15,188 nucleotides of DNA from Oscillospiraceae bacterium (GCA_021771675.1 JAETOP010000090.1:1-15188); one strand, 5' to 3'. Shown: positions 1 to 6,901, counted from the first letter of the stretch. Made by a program: numbers and translations. The notes: generated from the sequence alone by a model not told the origin.

Positions 1-110
1 TTTCCGGGCACTTTTTCTGCCCTATGGGGAGTCTATCTTTTTTCCCTCCTCTCCGCCACATAATTACATTTTTTCCTCGGCGTTTTCTTACATTTTATCA
101 CTGGCGCTGA
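1..110. other. DNA upstream of the truncated intron; nothing identified
   Basis: No coding segment is recognisable here on either strand. The stretch is rich in T and C on the plus strand with several T runs. Similarity to group II intron reverse transcriptase begins abruptly at about 111, and an in-frame TGA sits at 108-110, so this is probably foreign DNA joined to a 5'-truncated intron. I checked the reverse complement for the cysteine-rich ferredoxin half of the EFR1 gene that the intron interrupts and did not see it. Confidence 0.4.
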
Positions 111-1552
111 CAGCAGTGTATCAAGCAAATTTTGGAGCCAATCTGTGAAGCAAAATTCTACAAACACAGCTATGGCTTTCGCCCAAACCGAAGCGCCCAC
201 CATGCGGTAGCCAGGGCGATGTTTCTGGTGAACATCTCAAAATACCACTATGTGGTGGATGTGGACATCAAGGGCTTTTTTTTGACAACGTAGACCATGG
301 CAAGCTGCTGAAACAGCTCTGGACGCTGGGCATACGGGACAAGCGTTTATTATGCGTCCTGTCCAAAATGCTGAAAGCGCCTATCCAGGGTGAGGGTGTA
401 CCGGCGAAAGGCGTACCGCAGGGCGGTATCCTCAGCCCGCTGCTGTCCAATGTTGTGCTGAATGAGCTGGACTGGTGGATTGCCAGCCAGTGGGAAGAAT
501 TTCCCCAACTGCAACGGTACAGAAGCCGCCCTCATTACAAAGGGAACGGGACGCTGAAGCAGGTGTATTTGGTACGATATGCGGACGACTTTAAGCTGTT
601 CTGCAAATGCCGCGGCGACGCAAAGAGAATATTTGCGGCAACAACAATGTGGCTGAAGGAACGGCTGGGGCTGGACATCAGCCCGGAGAAATCCAAAATC
701 GTCAATCTGAAAAAGGGATACTCAGACTTTCTCGGCTTCAAGCTGAAGCTCCGCCCCAAGAGCGGAAAATGGGTGCTGAAATCACACATGGCAGACAAGG
801 CGCAGAAAAAGTGCAGGGAAAACATACGCACAGCCATTGGACGTATCGGCAGGGAGCCAAATCAATGGAGTGTCATGCAATTTAACGCTATGGTGCTGGG
901 CCTGCACGAATACTACAAAATCGCAACCAATGTATATCTCGACTTTGACCGTATCGCCTTTGATGTCAGAAAGACACTCCTATGCAGAACAAAAAGCCAT
1001 CGCAGTAAGACCGGCCTGCGAAGTCAGGCATTTCAGCAATTCTATGGTGATTTTACCGGGAAGATATTTAACGTGGCGGGGCTGGCGCTCTTTCCAATCA
1101 ACGGGGTGAAAACCACGCCGCCCATGTGCTTCTCCCCCGACATCTGCAACTACTCTGAAAAGGGACGTGCCAAAATCCATGAGTTACAAAAGGCAATCAG
1201 CCCCATCATTCTGCAAAAGCTCATGGAGCACCCCATACAGGGTCAGAGTACCGAGTTGAACGACAACCGCATTTCTCTCTATGTTGCCCAGCGCGGAAAA
1301 TGTACCATTTGCAAAGAGCCCCTGCTGTTAGGAGACATGGAAGTCCACCACATCATACCAAAATCCAGCGGCGGAAAGGACAACTATTCCAATTTGGCGC
1401 TGGTAACGGGGGATGTTCATAAGCTCATCCACGCAACCGATCCGGTAATCATCCAGAAATATCTTGATAAGCTGAAACACTGCAAGCTCAATATGGCAAA
1501 ACTCAACAAATTCCGGCTGTTGGCTGGCAACTGTAAAATCGAATATAGGTAA
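111..1552 (+). pseudogene. ltrA: Group II intron reverse transcriptase/maturase, 5'-truncated and frameshifted
   Basis: This is the intron-encoded protein that splices the intron as a maturase and copies it into new DNA sites. Recognisable protein starts at about 111 with the RT fragment HSYGFRPNRSAHHAV (positions 165-209) and VDVDIKGFF (about 258-282). The reading frame then shifts at a run of eight Ts (276-283) and continues as DNVDHGKLL into an open frame that includes ATG 368 and ends at 1552. The downstream part keeps GVPQGGILSPLLSN, the catalytic YADD box (578-589), a maturase X domain and a C-terminal HNH endonuclease (CTIC at 1301-1312, VHHIIP from about 1343, then a GGKDNYSNL segment). 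The 5' end of the ORF (RT0 and part of the early RT blocks) is missing. Family proteins are usually about 450-600 residues. As it stands the gene cannot make a full protein. ltrA is the generic family symbol. Confidence 0.85.
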
Positions 1553-1563
1553 ACATTGATGGG

Positions 1564-1640
1564 GCGCCGTGTGATGGGAAACTATCGCGCACGGTGCTAA
1601 GCGGGGGAAAAGCCGGAGATGACTTCAAACGCTTACCTAT
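1564..1640 (+). ncRNA. Group II intron ribozyme domains V and VI (3' end of intron)
   Basis: Twelve bases after the maturase stop there is a 34-nt hairpin at 1564-1597. Its arms GCGCCGTGTGATGG and CTATCGCGCACGGTGC pair around a GAAA tetraloop, with a CGC triad near the 5' side and a two-base bulge. This is the layout of the catalytic domain V of group II introns. A second hairpin follows, closed by TAAGCG (1598-1603) and CGCTTA (1630-1635), in the place of domain VI that carries the branch-point A. The intron 3' end is put at about 1640, after CCTAT. That boundary is uncertain by several bases because the flanking flavodoxin frame happens to run on into the intron. Confidence 0.75.
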
Positions 1641-2140
1641 CGCAAATGCTATTCTGTCGTAGATATATAAGCCGTCCTTTGGGTATTTGCCTTGCCGGAT
1701 TCCATCAGCACATTTTTCAATCTTTCTATCCGCTGCCCTGATGATCCACCGATTTTTCTCAGCGGTTTTTTTCAGTAGTTTCACGTCACATACCGAATCC
1801 GGCATACAGATATGCAAACCGCCAACAATTTTCGCACCATGCTTTTTCAGCAATCGTGCGGAGCAGTCGGCGCCATCTCCGCTGAATAATCCCATGGTAG
1901 CAACGCAAAGCACTCTCTTATCTTTCCAGAGCCTTGAATGATCGTTGATAACGCACCATAATAGGCATATTGGAAAATTGAACAGGATACGCCAGCAAAA
2001 TAAAATCGTGCTGCGACAACATGCACACAGTTTCTTTCCCCTCGATGGGAATTGCCTGTGCGTTTTCATCTAATAAGTGTATCAGTTTTTCAGGGCAGTG
2101 TTTTGTATTTCAGGTACCATTTAAAATATACGCCGATCAT
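1641..2140 (-). pseudogene. EFR1-type flavodoxin/ferredoxin protein, N-terminal half, broken by frameshifts and by the intron
   Basis: Read on the minus strand, an ATG at 2140 with a GGAGG ribosome binding site (complement of 2147-2152) opens MIGVYF. In a shifted frame this continues as NGT-stop-NTKHCPEKLIHLLDEN, matching a flavodoxin FMN loop of the FSGTGNTKH type in which a GGA glycine has become TGA and one base has been gained. DFILLAYPVQFSNMP follows. Another frame change near 1935-1950 leads to KRVLCVATMGLFSGDGAD, GGLHICMPDS and GKYPKDGLYIYDRIAF. These blocks are typical of EFR1 family proteins, which couple a flavodoxin domain to a C-terminal 2[4Fe-4S] ferredoxin. The ferredoxin half would lie beyond the intron 5' end and is absent here. 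The gene is dead by at least three independent lesions: two frameshifts plus the TGA, and the intron. Confidence 0.75.
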
Positions 2141-2185
2141 AGCTTAGCCTCCAAGTTGAACCTATTACTAATTTGCTCAGCTCAC

Positions 2186-2214
2186 ATTGTAGGTGCATTG
2201 CAGAGAAAAATCAA
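2186..2214 (-). promoter_or_regulatory. Sigma-A-type promoter of the EFR1 flavodoxin pseudogene
   Basis: On the minus strand a TTGATT -35 box (complement of 2209-2214) is separated by exactly 17 bp from a TACAAT -10 box (complement of 2186-2191). The predicted transcript starts about 40 bases before the GGAGG site and ATG at 2140. Spacing and box quality are good, so the promoter may still work although the gene is broken. Confidence 0.5.
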
Positions 2215-2296
2215 TCAAAATTTCAAAATTATATGTAATCCATATCTTATCCTGATATAATCCATACAATCGTCCGCTATATTGGTGAAATCACGC

Positions 2297-2327
2297 TTGA
2301 CCCTCCACCTGGTGGATGGTGTATTGT
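2297..2327 (+). promoter_or_regulatory. MerR/BmrR-type promoter with 19-bp spacer and internal dyad
   Basis: The -35 box TTGACC (2297-2302) and the -10 box TATTGT (2322-2327) are 19 bp apart, the overlong spacing that MerR-family activators correct by twisting DNA. The spacer contains a dyad: ACCCTCCACC (2300-2309), a central T (2310), and GGTGGATGGT (2311-2320). The two arms match at nine of ten positions. From memory this resembles BmrR-class operators, which have CCTCC/GGAGG arms. Transcription would start near 2334, so translation should begin at ATG 2349 rather than at the upstream ATG 2316, which lies inside the promoter. Confidence 0.65.
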
Positions 2328-2348
2328 GACCACAGAAAGTTGTTGAAG

Positions 2349-3172
2349 ATGATAAGCAACTTGACCGTCGCTCCGGCCGCCATCATTGTCATGGCTTTGG
2401 TGGGAGTCTTTATCCTGATTTTACCTTTGGGGCGCGGCATATTCTTTTGGCGAAAGAGCAAAGGCCAGTGGCGCTTCTTCCTGATCAGCTGCGTCGTGTT
2501 CCCCACCTTTGCATTGATGCTTGAGCGGGCTGCACACAGTTTTTGCTCTATGGTGCTCCTGGCACAGTGCCCCAGGGGAATATCTGGCTATACGCCCTGT
2601 ATACGGGGCTGATGGCGGGTACCTTTGAGGAGTGCGGCCGCTGGCTGGCCTTCAAGCTGTCTCTTCATTGGAGCCGGGGACCGGGAGATGCGTTGATGTA
2701 CGGCGCAGGCCACGGCGGTATAGAGGCTGTTCTGCTGGCCGGGCTGACTATGCTCAATAATATCATACTCGCTCTCGCTTTGAATCGCGGAGGCCTGGAA
2801 GCGGTAGAGGCCATGATTGGTCCCATGCCGGAAACAGGGTTAGCCGCCATCCAAGGGTTGAGCTCTAATCCGGAGGGCATCTACTTCTGGACAGGCTTTG
2901 AACGGCTGGTAGCAGTGGGGCTGCACATCGCCCTGTCGGTACCGGTATATGTCTCCGTCAAACGGAGGGGGAATTGGTTCTGGTTCCCCACCGCTATCCT
3001 GCTCCACACCCTGGTGGATATGGTAACGGTTCTTACCGCTGCCTGGCTTCCTATCGCAGCTACTGAGGTAATCGCAGCTCTGCTGACTCTGGGCGTCATC
3101 GCACTGGCCCGCAAAGTTTATATCGAAGAGAAAGATGACAGTCTATCACCATTCTCTAACCTGTACTCCTGA
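2349..3172 (+). pseudogene. YhfC-family intramembrane protease, single frameshift in a T run
   Basis: The gene encodes a multi-spanning membrane protein of the YhfC family, related to CPBP/PrsW-type glutamic intramembrane proteases. The first part is open from ATG 2349 (MISNLTVAP, a hydrophobic N-terminal helix, then GRGIFFWRKSKGQW) to about 2540. The rest continues in another frame as LLYGAPGTVPQGNIW to the TGA at 3172. A run of five Ts at 2540-2544 would restore one frame of 274 residues if it had six, giving ERAAHSFLLYGAP. Putative active-site motifs are present in order: EECGRW, YGAGHGGIE and LHTLVDM. At least seven hydrophobic segments are visible. The ribosome binding site is weak (GAAAG). 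Apart from the one-base loss the gene looks healthy, so it is a recent mutation, phase variation at the T run, or a sequencing error. Substrate unknown. Confidence 0.75.
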
Positions 3173-3242
3173 AGTCCTTGCCGGGACTCCTTCCCCAAGC
3201 GATAAAAGGGCACCGTGTGAGAAGCGGACCAGAATAGCACAT

Positions 3243-3272
3243 GCTATGATAGTGCCATCAAACACAGGAGGT
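3243..3272 (+). promoter_or_regulatory. Extended -10 promoter and ribosome binding site of the AraC gene
   Basis: An extended -10 element, TG-C-TATGAT, covers 3242-3250. The matching -35 region is poor, as is usual for this promoter class. AGGAGGT (about 3266-3272) lies six bases before ATG 3278 and fixes the start. The AraC gene is therefore probably transcribed on its own rather than only by read-through from the protease gene. Confidence 0.45.
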
Positions 3273-3277
3273 GCCAT

Positions 3278-4222
3278 ATGCACGCATGGGAAACAATCGA
3301 ACGCTCTTTAGACTTTATTGAGGAGCACCTGGAGGAAGATATCAAGATAGAGGCGCTGGCCGATGCAGCCGCCCTCTCGCCGTTCTACTTCCAGCGCCTG
3401 TTCAAACGTCTGGTACACAAGCCGGTTCAGGAATATATCAAGCTCCGCCGGCTGGCCAGAGCGTCTGACGCATTGCGGGATACTGAGCGAAGGATTCTCG
3501 ATGTGGCAATGGACCACGGTTTTTCCAGCCACGCCAATTTTACACGGGCCTTCAAAGATGCCTACGCAATTACCCCGGAAGAGTATCGCAGGACGCTCCC
3601 TATGCTCAACACATTTGACCGTCCAGAGGTCTCTGCGAACTATGTGCTGATCGGTGAGGGTGTCCCACTGGTGGTGGGCGATATCGTCCTGGAGATTGAA
3701 CGGAAGACCCTGACCGCTCCGGAAACCTATATCGGTTTTGAAACCGCAGTCAGCATTGCCGCGCAGACGCCGGCCGGCGAGAGCACCGGCGTGGACATCC
3801 CCGGCCAGCTCTGGTGCCAGTACCATGCCGAGCGGGCATCCATCGCCTCGGGTATCCATACCAGCGTGGAGCTGGGAATGTCCCATTTCGCTGATCCCAA
3901 ACTGGGAACCTTTCAGTACTTTGCGGGCGGGTTGTTGGAAAATGATCCGTCCTCATTCACAGACGGTATGGTTAAGCGGGAGCTGCCCGCCGGCGAGTAT
4001 GCCGTCTGCAAAGTGGAGGCAGAAAACTTCGAGACATTGGTGACCGTCGCATTGAACCAGGCCAGCCGGTACCTCTTTGGTGCATGGCTGCCCCAGCACA
4101 ATCTCATAACGGCGCCGTTCTCGGCTGAAAAGTATTATCGGAACACGGAAGGCGCAGCTTATATGGAACCGTGGGTCATGCCTAAACTTATGCCCGCCGC
4201 AGGTGACGTTAAGCCTCTATGA
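3278..4222 (+). CDS. AraC-family regulator with C-terminal GyrI-like effector-binding domain
   Basis: A 314-residue cytoplasmic transcription factor. Residues about 8-108 hold the double helix-turn-helix of the AraC family placed at the N-terminus (SLDFIEEHLEEDIKIEALAD, SPFYFQRLFKR, then ILDVAMDHGFSSHANFTRAFK and ITPEEYRR). Residues about 125-305 form a domain of the GyrI-like/AraC effector-binding kind, recognisable from PETYIGFETAV, the FQYFAGGLLEND stretch and the ELPAGEYAVCKVE strand. This arrangement is that of Rob and related drug- or small-molecule-sensing activators. It follows the YhfC-like gene by about 105 bp and ends in a shared bidirectional terminator opposite the LacI gene. The ligand and the target promoters are not visible. 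The start is well supported by AGGAGGT. Confidence 0.88.
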   Translation: MHAWETIERSLDFIEEHLEEDIKIEALADAAALSPFYFQRLFKRLVHKPVQEYIKLRRLARASDALRDTERRILDVAMDHGFSSHANFTRAFKDAYAITPEEYRRTLPMLNTFDRPEVSANYVLIGEGVPLVVGDIVLEIERKTLTAPETYIGFETAVSIAAQTPAGESTGVDIPGQLWCQYHAERASIASGIHTSVELGMSHFADPKLGTFQYFAGGLLENDPSSFTDGMVKRELPAGEYAVCKVEAENFETLVTVALNQASRYLFGAWLPQHNLITAPFSAEKYYRNTEGAAYMEPWVMPKLMPAAGDVKPL

Positions 4223-4246
4223 CCAGAGTAGATCAGCATTGCCCAT

Positions 4247-4297
4247 AAAATCATTGCCCATACACACTCCACCTGCGAGGGTATGGGCAATGATTTT
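4247..4297. terminator. Bidirectional intrinsic terminator between convergent araC-type and lacI-type genes
   Basis: A perfect 17-bp inverted repeat, AAAATCATTGCCCATAC (4247-4263) and GTATGGGCAATGATTTT (4281-4297), encloses a 17-base loop. The A/T ends supply a U tract in both directions. It lies exactly between the two convergent stop codons. Just upstream, CATTGCCCATA also occurs once more as a direct repeat (4238-4248). Confidence 0.8.
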
Positions 4298-4308
4298 CTC
4301 TTATCAAT

Positions 4309-5328
4309 TCAGCGTACCCGCGTCGTACCCCGGAGCAGCAACCTCGGCAGCGCGGTATAGGTCTGTACCAGCATGGCCGGGTCCCGGATCTTCTTCAGCA
4401 GCAGGTTCCCGGCGTGGACCCCCAGACTGAACAGGTCGATGTCTATGATCGTGGGCTGGGGGGACACCATGGGCGAGTATGGGTGATCGTCAAATGCGAT
4501 CAGCGACACCTGCCCCGGGATGTCCAGGCCCCTAGCTTGGATGGCCCGCATGGTGCCCACCGCCATCAGGCTGTTGGTGCAGATGATGCCGTCCGGCGGG
4601 ACCGGCTGTTCCAGAAGGGCCGCCGCAGACTGGAATATCGCCTCCACGTCAGGCGGATTGTAGGTGATATACTCTTCCCTTGCCTCCAGGCCCCGCCGCT
4701 CCATGGCGGTTCGGAATCCCCGCAGCCGGTCCATGAAGATGCGGTCCTCCTCCCTGCCGCCCATAAATGCCAGGGTCCGGCAGCCGGTGGATACCAGGTG
4801 CTCCACAGCGAGGTTGGAGGAGAGGGTGTTGTTGGTGTCGATCCAGGACAGGATGGTATCAAACTGAGGTTCCCCAATACAGATCTGCGGAAAGTCATGC
4901 TTCAGCAGCAGTCGCTCCATGCGGGCTGTAACAAAGGCACTGCTGACAATGATCCCGTCCGCCACCCGGCTGAGGATGGCCTCCTCCAGAGCGGCCTCTG
5001 GCTTTTTCCCGCACGAGTCCAGGTTCAGCAGGGACAGCCGGTAGCCCTTCCGGCTCAGCTCGTGGCTGACGCCGCAGATGATGTCAAACATATGCGGGTT
5101 CTCATAGGGCAGGCCCTTGTAAAACCGGTCTGCGTACAGCACATTCTTACTGGTGCGCCGGGCCAGGTTGGCCGCCGAGGCGTTGGGGGTATAATGGAGC
5201 TGCTCCATCACCTGCAGCACCTTCTTACGGGTATCAGGGGACACATGGGCCTTGTTGTTGATCACCTTGCTGACCGTGGCGATGGACACGCCCGCTTCCC
5301 GGGCGATGTCATTGATGGTAGCCGCCAT
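4309..5328 (-). CDS. LacI-family transcriptional repressor (MalR-like)
   Basis: A 339-residue DNA-binding repressor. The start chosen is ATG at 5328, because the protein begins MAATINDIAREAGVSIATVS, the canonical LacI helix-turn-helix, and GGAGG lies 6 bases upstream. The open frame reaches back to 5544, but that extra part has no family resemblance. Residues 1-58 are the HTH and hinge helix, with the usual hinge pattern NLARR including the minor-groove leucine at about 55. Residues about 60-335 form the periplasmic-binding-protein-like sugar domain (DGIIVSSAF, RTLAFMGGREEDR, DGIICTNSLMAVG, VSLIAFDDHPYS). It diverges from the sugar ABC operon and almost certainly controls it and itself through the paired sites at 5348 and 5514. 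The inducer is inferred to be a maltose/maltodextrin-type sugar from the neighbouring GH13 enzyme. Confidence 0.92.
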   Translation of the reverse strand: MAATINDIAREAGVSIATVSKVINNKAHVSPDTRKKVLQVMEQLHYTPNASAANLARRTSKNVLYADRFYKGLPYENPHMFDIICGVSHELSRKGYRLSLLNLDSCGKKPEAALEEAILSRVADGIIVSSAFVTARMERLLLKHDFPQICIGEPQFDTILSWIDTNNTLSSNLAVEHLVSTGCRTLAFMGGREEDRIFMDRLRGFRTAMERRGLEAREEYITYNPPDVEAIFQSAAALLEQPVPPDGIICTNSLMAVGTMRAIQARGLDIPGQVSLIAFDDHPYSPMVSPQPTIIDIDLFSLGVHAGNLLLKKIRDPAMLVQTYTALPRLLLRGTTRVR

Positions 5329-5347
5329 AGCACGCCTCCGTTCTTGG

Positions 5348-5359
5348 TAAAACGCTTTC
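5348..5359. promoter_or_regulatory. LacI/CcpA-type operator, copy 1 (in the lacI-type leader)
   Basis: TAAAACGCTTTC at 5348-5359 has the central CG and A/T arms of operators bound by LacI-family proteins. It lies 20 bp upstream of the repressor ATG (minus) and 33 bp before the -35 box of the divergent operon. Its exact reverse complement recurs at 5514-5525. A CcpA catabolite (cre) site is an alternative reading. Confidence 0.55.
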
Positions 5360-5391
5360 GACATTTGTTGAGATAGACGAAGGGTATTCCA

Positions 5392-5421
5392 TTGACACTT
5401 TGATTTATATAATGCTATACT
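5392..5421 (+). promoter_or_regulatory. Promoter of the sugar ABC transporter/GH13 operon
   Basis: A consensus TTGACA -35 box (5392-5397) and a TATACT -10 box (5416-5421) are separated by 18 bp, with an extended -10 TG at 5413-5414. Transcription should start near 5428, leaving a leader of about 115 nt before ATG 5544. Such a strong promoter makes sense if it is held down by the LacI-type repressor. Confidence 0.7.
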
Positions 5422-5484
5422 CACCTTGGATTTTACAAGAACTTGCCGCAAATTGCAAGCATATTGTTTGATCTGTGAGAACTG

Positions 5485-5507
5485 CCTTCTCCCATGCGGG
5501 CAGAAGG
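5485..5507 (+). other. Small hairpin in the operon leader
   Basis: CCTTCTCCC (5485-5493) can pair with GGG-C-AGAAGG (5498-5507) around a 4-base loop, with one bulged C. It sits in the 5' untranslated leader of the binding-protein gene, just before the second operator. No T run follows, so it is not a terminator. It could protect the mRNA or be chance. Confidence 0.3.
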
Positions 5508-5513
5508 AAACAG

Positions 5514-5525
5514 GAAAGCGTTTTA
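5514..5525. promoter_or_regulatory. LacI/CcpA-type operator, copy 2 (in the operon leader)
   Basis: GAAAGCGTTTTA at 5514-5525 is the exact reverse complement of the site at 5348-5359, centre to centre 166 bp away. It lies about 90 bases downstream of the predicted transcription start and 18 bases before the binding-protein ATG, immediately upstream of AAAGGAGAT. In this position a bound repressor would act as a roadblock, or form a loop with the first site. Confidence 0.55.
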
Positions 5526-5543
5526 TTAGAAAGGAGATCTGCA

Positions 5544-6812
5544 ATGAAAAAAGTTACTGCTCTCTTGCTTGCCTTAGCACTGTGCTTTGCTGTGCTGGCC
5601 GGGTGCTCCCAGTCCGCTCCCCAGGACTCCGGCGCCCCCTCCTCCGATCCTTCGCAGAGCACCAATCCCCCGGCCGCGCCCGTCACAATCACCGTCTGGC
5701 ACGACGGGGACGAAGGGATCATGCAGACCATCGCCGACCAGGTCAATGCCCAGCTGGCGGCTGACCAGATTACGGTGGTTTTCGAGAAAAAGACCGACAT
5801 GCCCAACCAGCTCAAGCTGTACGGCAGCGACGCCGCCAATGCCCCGGATATGTATTTCTACGCCCACGATGTGCTGGGCAGCTTCGTGGCCATGAACATT
5901 CTGGCGCCCTTGTCCGATGTGGTGGATACCTCCTCCATCCTGTCTGACCACCTGTCCATGACCGTGGAGGCCGGGCAGATCGACGGTACCCAGTATCTCC
6001 TCCCGGTGTACTTTGAGACGCTGGTGTTCCTCTACAACAAGGCTCTGTGGGAGGGGGACATCCCCGGCACCACCGAGGAGCTGTACGACTACATGGCGGC
6101 CCATACCGACACCGCCGCCGGGACTTATGCCGTGGTCAACCAGCACACCAACGCCTACAACGTCTCCCCCTTCATCAACGGCTTTGGCGGGTATATCATT
6201 GACGAGAGCGGCAAGCCCGGTTTGAACGACCCCAAGACCATCGAAGCCGCCGCCTACAACCAGAAATTCGGCGCGCTCCAGGCGGACGGCGACTACAACA
6301 CCGTCACCACCCTGTTCAACGAGGGAAAGGCCGCCGCCATCATCGGCGGGCCCTGGCTGGTGTCCGGCATTGAGGCCGCGGGCATCGACTACGGCATCGT
6401 TTCCCTGTCCGACATCAAGCTGCCCAACGGGAATGGGCTGGCCCCCTTCTCCGGCATCCAGGGCGCGGGCGTGCTGAAGGTGGCGCTGGCGGAGAAAAAG
6501 GACGCCGTCGCCAAGGTGCTCACCGCCATGGCCTCCCCGGAGGTGGGCGTGGATCTGGCCAACAAATCCGGCTGCGCCCCCGCCAACAACAAGTCCTATG
6601 ACGACCCCCAGGTGGCCGGCAAGGAGATGATCACCGTCATCCAGAAGACCGCGTCCACCGCCCAGCCCATGCCCAACATCCCCGAGATGGGGTCCATGTG
6701 GGGCCCGGTGGAGACCATGCTCACCGCCATCAACAAGAACGGTGCCGACCCGGCTCAGGCGGCCGCAGACGCCCAGGCAGCTGCGGAGCAGGCCATCGCG
6801 GACATGCAGTAA
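5544..6812 (+). CDS. Sugar ABC transporter substrate-binding lipoprotein (maltodextrin type)
   Basis: A 422-residue extracellular solute-binding protein, family 1 (MalE/MdxE-like). Start ATG 5544 has AAAGGAG upstream and gives a classic lipoprotein signal, MKKVTALLLALALCFAVLAG followed by C21, which becomes the lipid-anchored N-terminus. A Ser/Pro/Ala-rich linker follows (residues about 22-48), then the ligand-binding fold: VTITVWHDGDEG, a KLYGSDAANAPDMYFYAHD segment, YLLPVYFETLVFLYNK, LFNEGKAAAIIGGPWLVSG and SMWGPVETMLTAI. The C-terminus is an Ala/Gln-rich helix. It captures sugar, probably malto-oligosaccharide, outside the membrane and delivers it to the two permeases encoded downstream. 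Exact substrate is inferred from the linked GH13 enzyme. The open frame extends upstream to 5475 but that part lacks the signal. Confidence 0.92.
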   Translation: MKKVTALLLALALCFAVLAGCSQSAPQDSGAPSSDPSQSTNPPAAPVTITVWHDGDEGIMQTIADQVNAQLAADQITVVFEKKTDMPNQLKLYGSDAANAPDMYFYAHDVLGSFVAMNILAPLSDVVDTSSILSDHLSMTVEAGQIDGTQYLLPVYFETLVFLYNKALWEGDIPGTTEELYDYMAAHTDTAAGTYAVVNQHTNAYNVSPFINGFGGYIIDESGKPGLNDPKTIEAAAYNQKFGALQADGDYNTVTTLFNEGKAAAIIGGPWLVSGIEAAGIDYGIVSLSDIKLPNGNGLAPFSGIQGAGVLKVALAEKKDAVAKVLTAMASPEVGVDLANKSGCAPANNKSYDDPQVAGKEMITVIQKTASTAQPMPNIPEMGSMWGPVETMLTAINKNGADPAQAAADAQAAAEQAIADMQ

Positions 6813-6850
6813 ATCCCTTTCCCGGCGCACCACCGCGCTGGGATCACAAC

Positions 6851-6878
6851 CAGGGGGCGGCGGTTTCCGCCGCCCCTG
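6851..6878 (+). other. GC-rich intercistronic hairpin between binding protein and permease genes
   Basis: CAGGGGGCGGCGG (6851-6863) pairs with CCGCCGCCCCTG (6867-6878) across a TTT loop, giving at least 10 perfect G-C pairs plus an outer CAG/CTG with one bulged G. No U tract follows, so it is better read as a 3' mRNA-stabilising or attenuating structure. Structures of this kind commonly keep binding-protein mRNA more abundant than permease mRNA. Confidence 0.65.
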
Positions 6879-6901
6879 CCCATTTATCATAGGTGGTGCT
6901 T

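Noticed and set aside
2316..2348. Upstream ATG 2316 as start of the YhfC-like gene
   Set aside because: It lies inside the predicted MerR-type promoter, ahead of the likely transcription start, and the added residues MVYCDHRKLLK are not membrane-protein-like.
4238..4262. CATTGCCCATA direct repeat as a short CRISPR-like or attachment repeat
   Set aside because: Only two copies 14 bases apart, and the second is part of the terminator stem; there is no array, integrase or further copy.
4414..5376. Open frame of 320 codons on the plus strand opposite the LacI-type gene
   Set aside because: Antisense shadow rich in His, Gly and Val; the minus strand has a canonical LacI HTH and hinge.
5442..5459. 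CTTGC...GCAAG dyad as a third operator
   Set aside because: Only five base pairs, no central CG and no second copy seen; it could be chance in an AT-rich leader.
5329..5544. Extended 72-residue N-terminus for the LacI-type repressor
   Set aside because: LacI proteins begin directly with the HTH; the ATG at 5328 has a good GGAGG and the extension would overlap the divergent promoter.
5574..6890. Long open frame (438 codons) on the minus strand opposite the sugar-binding protein gene
   Set aside because: It is a by-product of GC-rich codon use: its protein is dominated by Gly, Val, His and Asp with no domain, and the plus-strand gene has a signal peptide, a ribosome binding site and clear family motifs.
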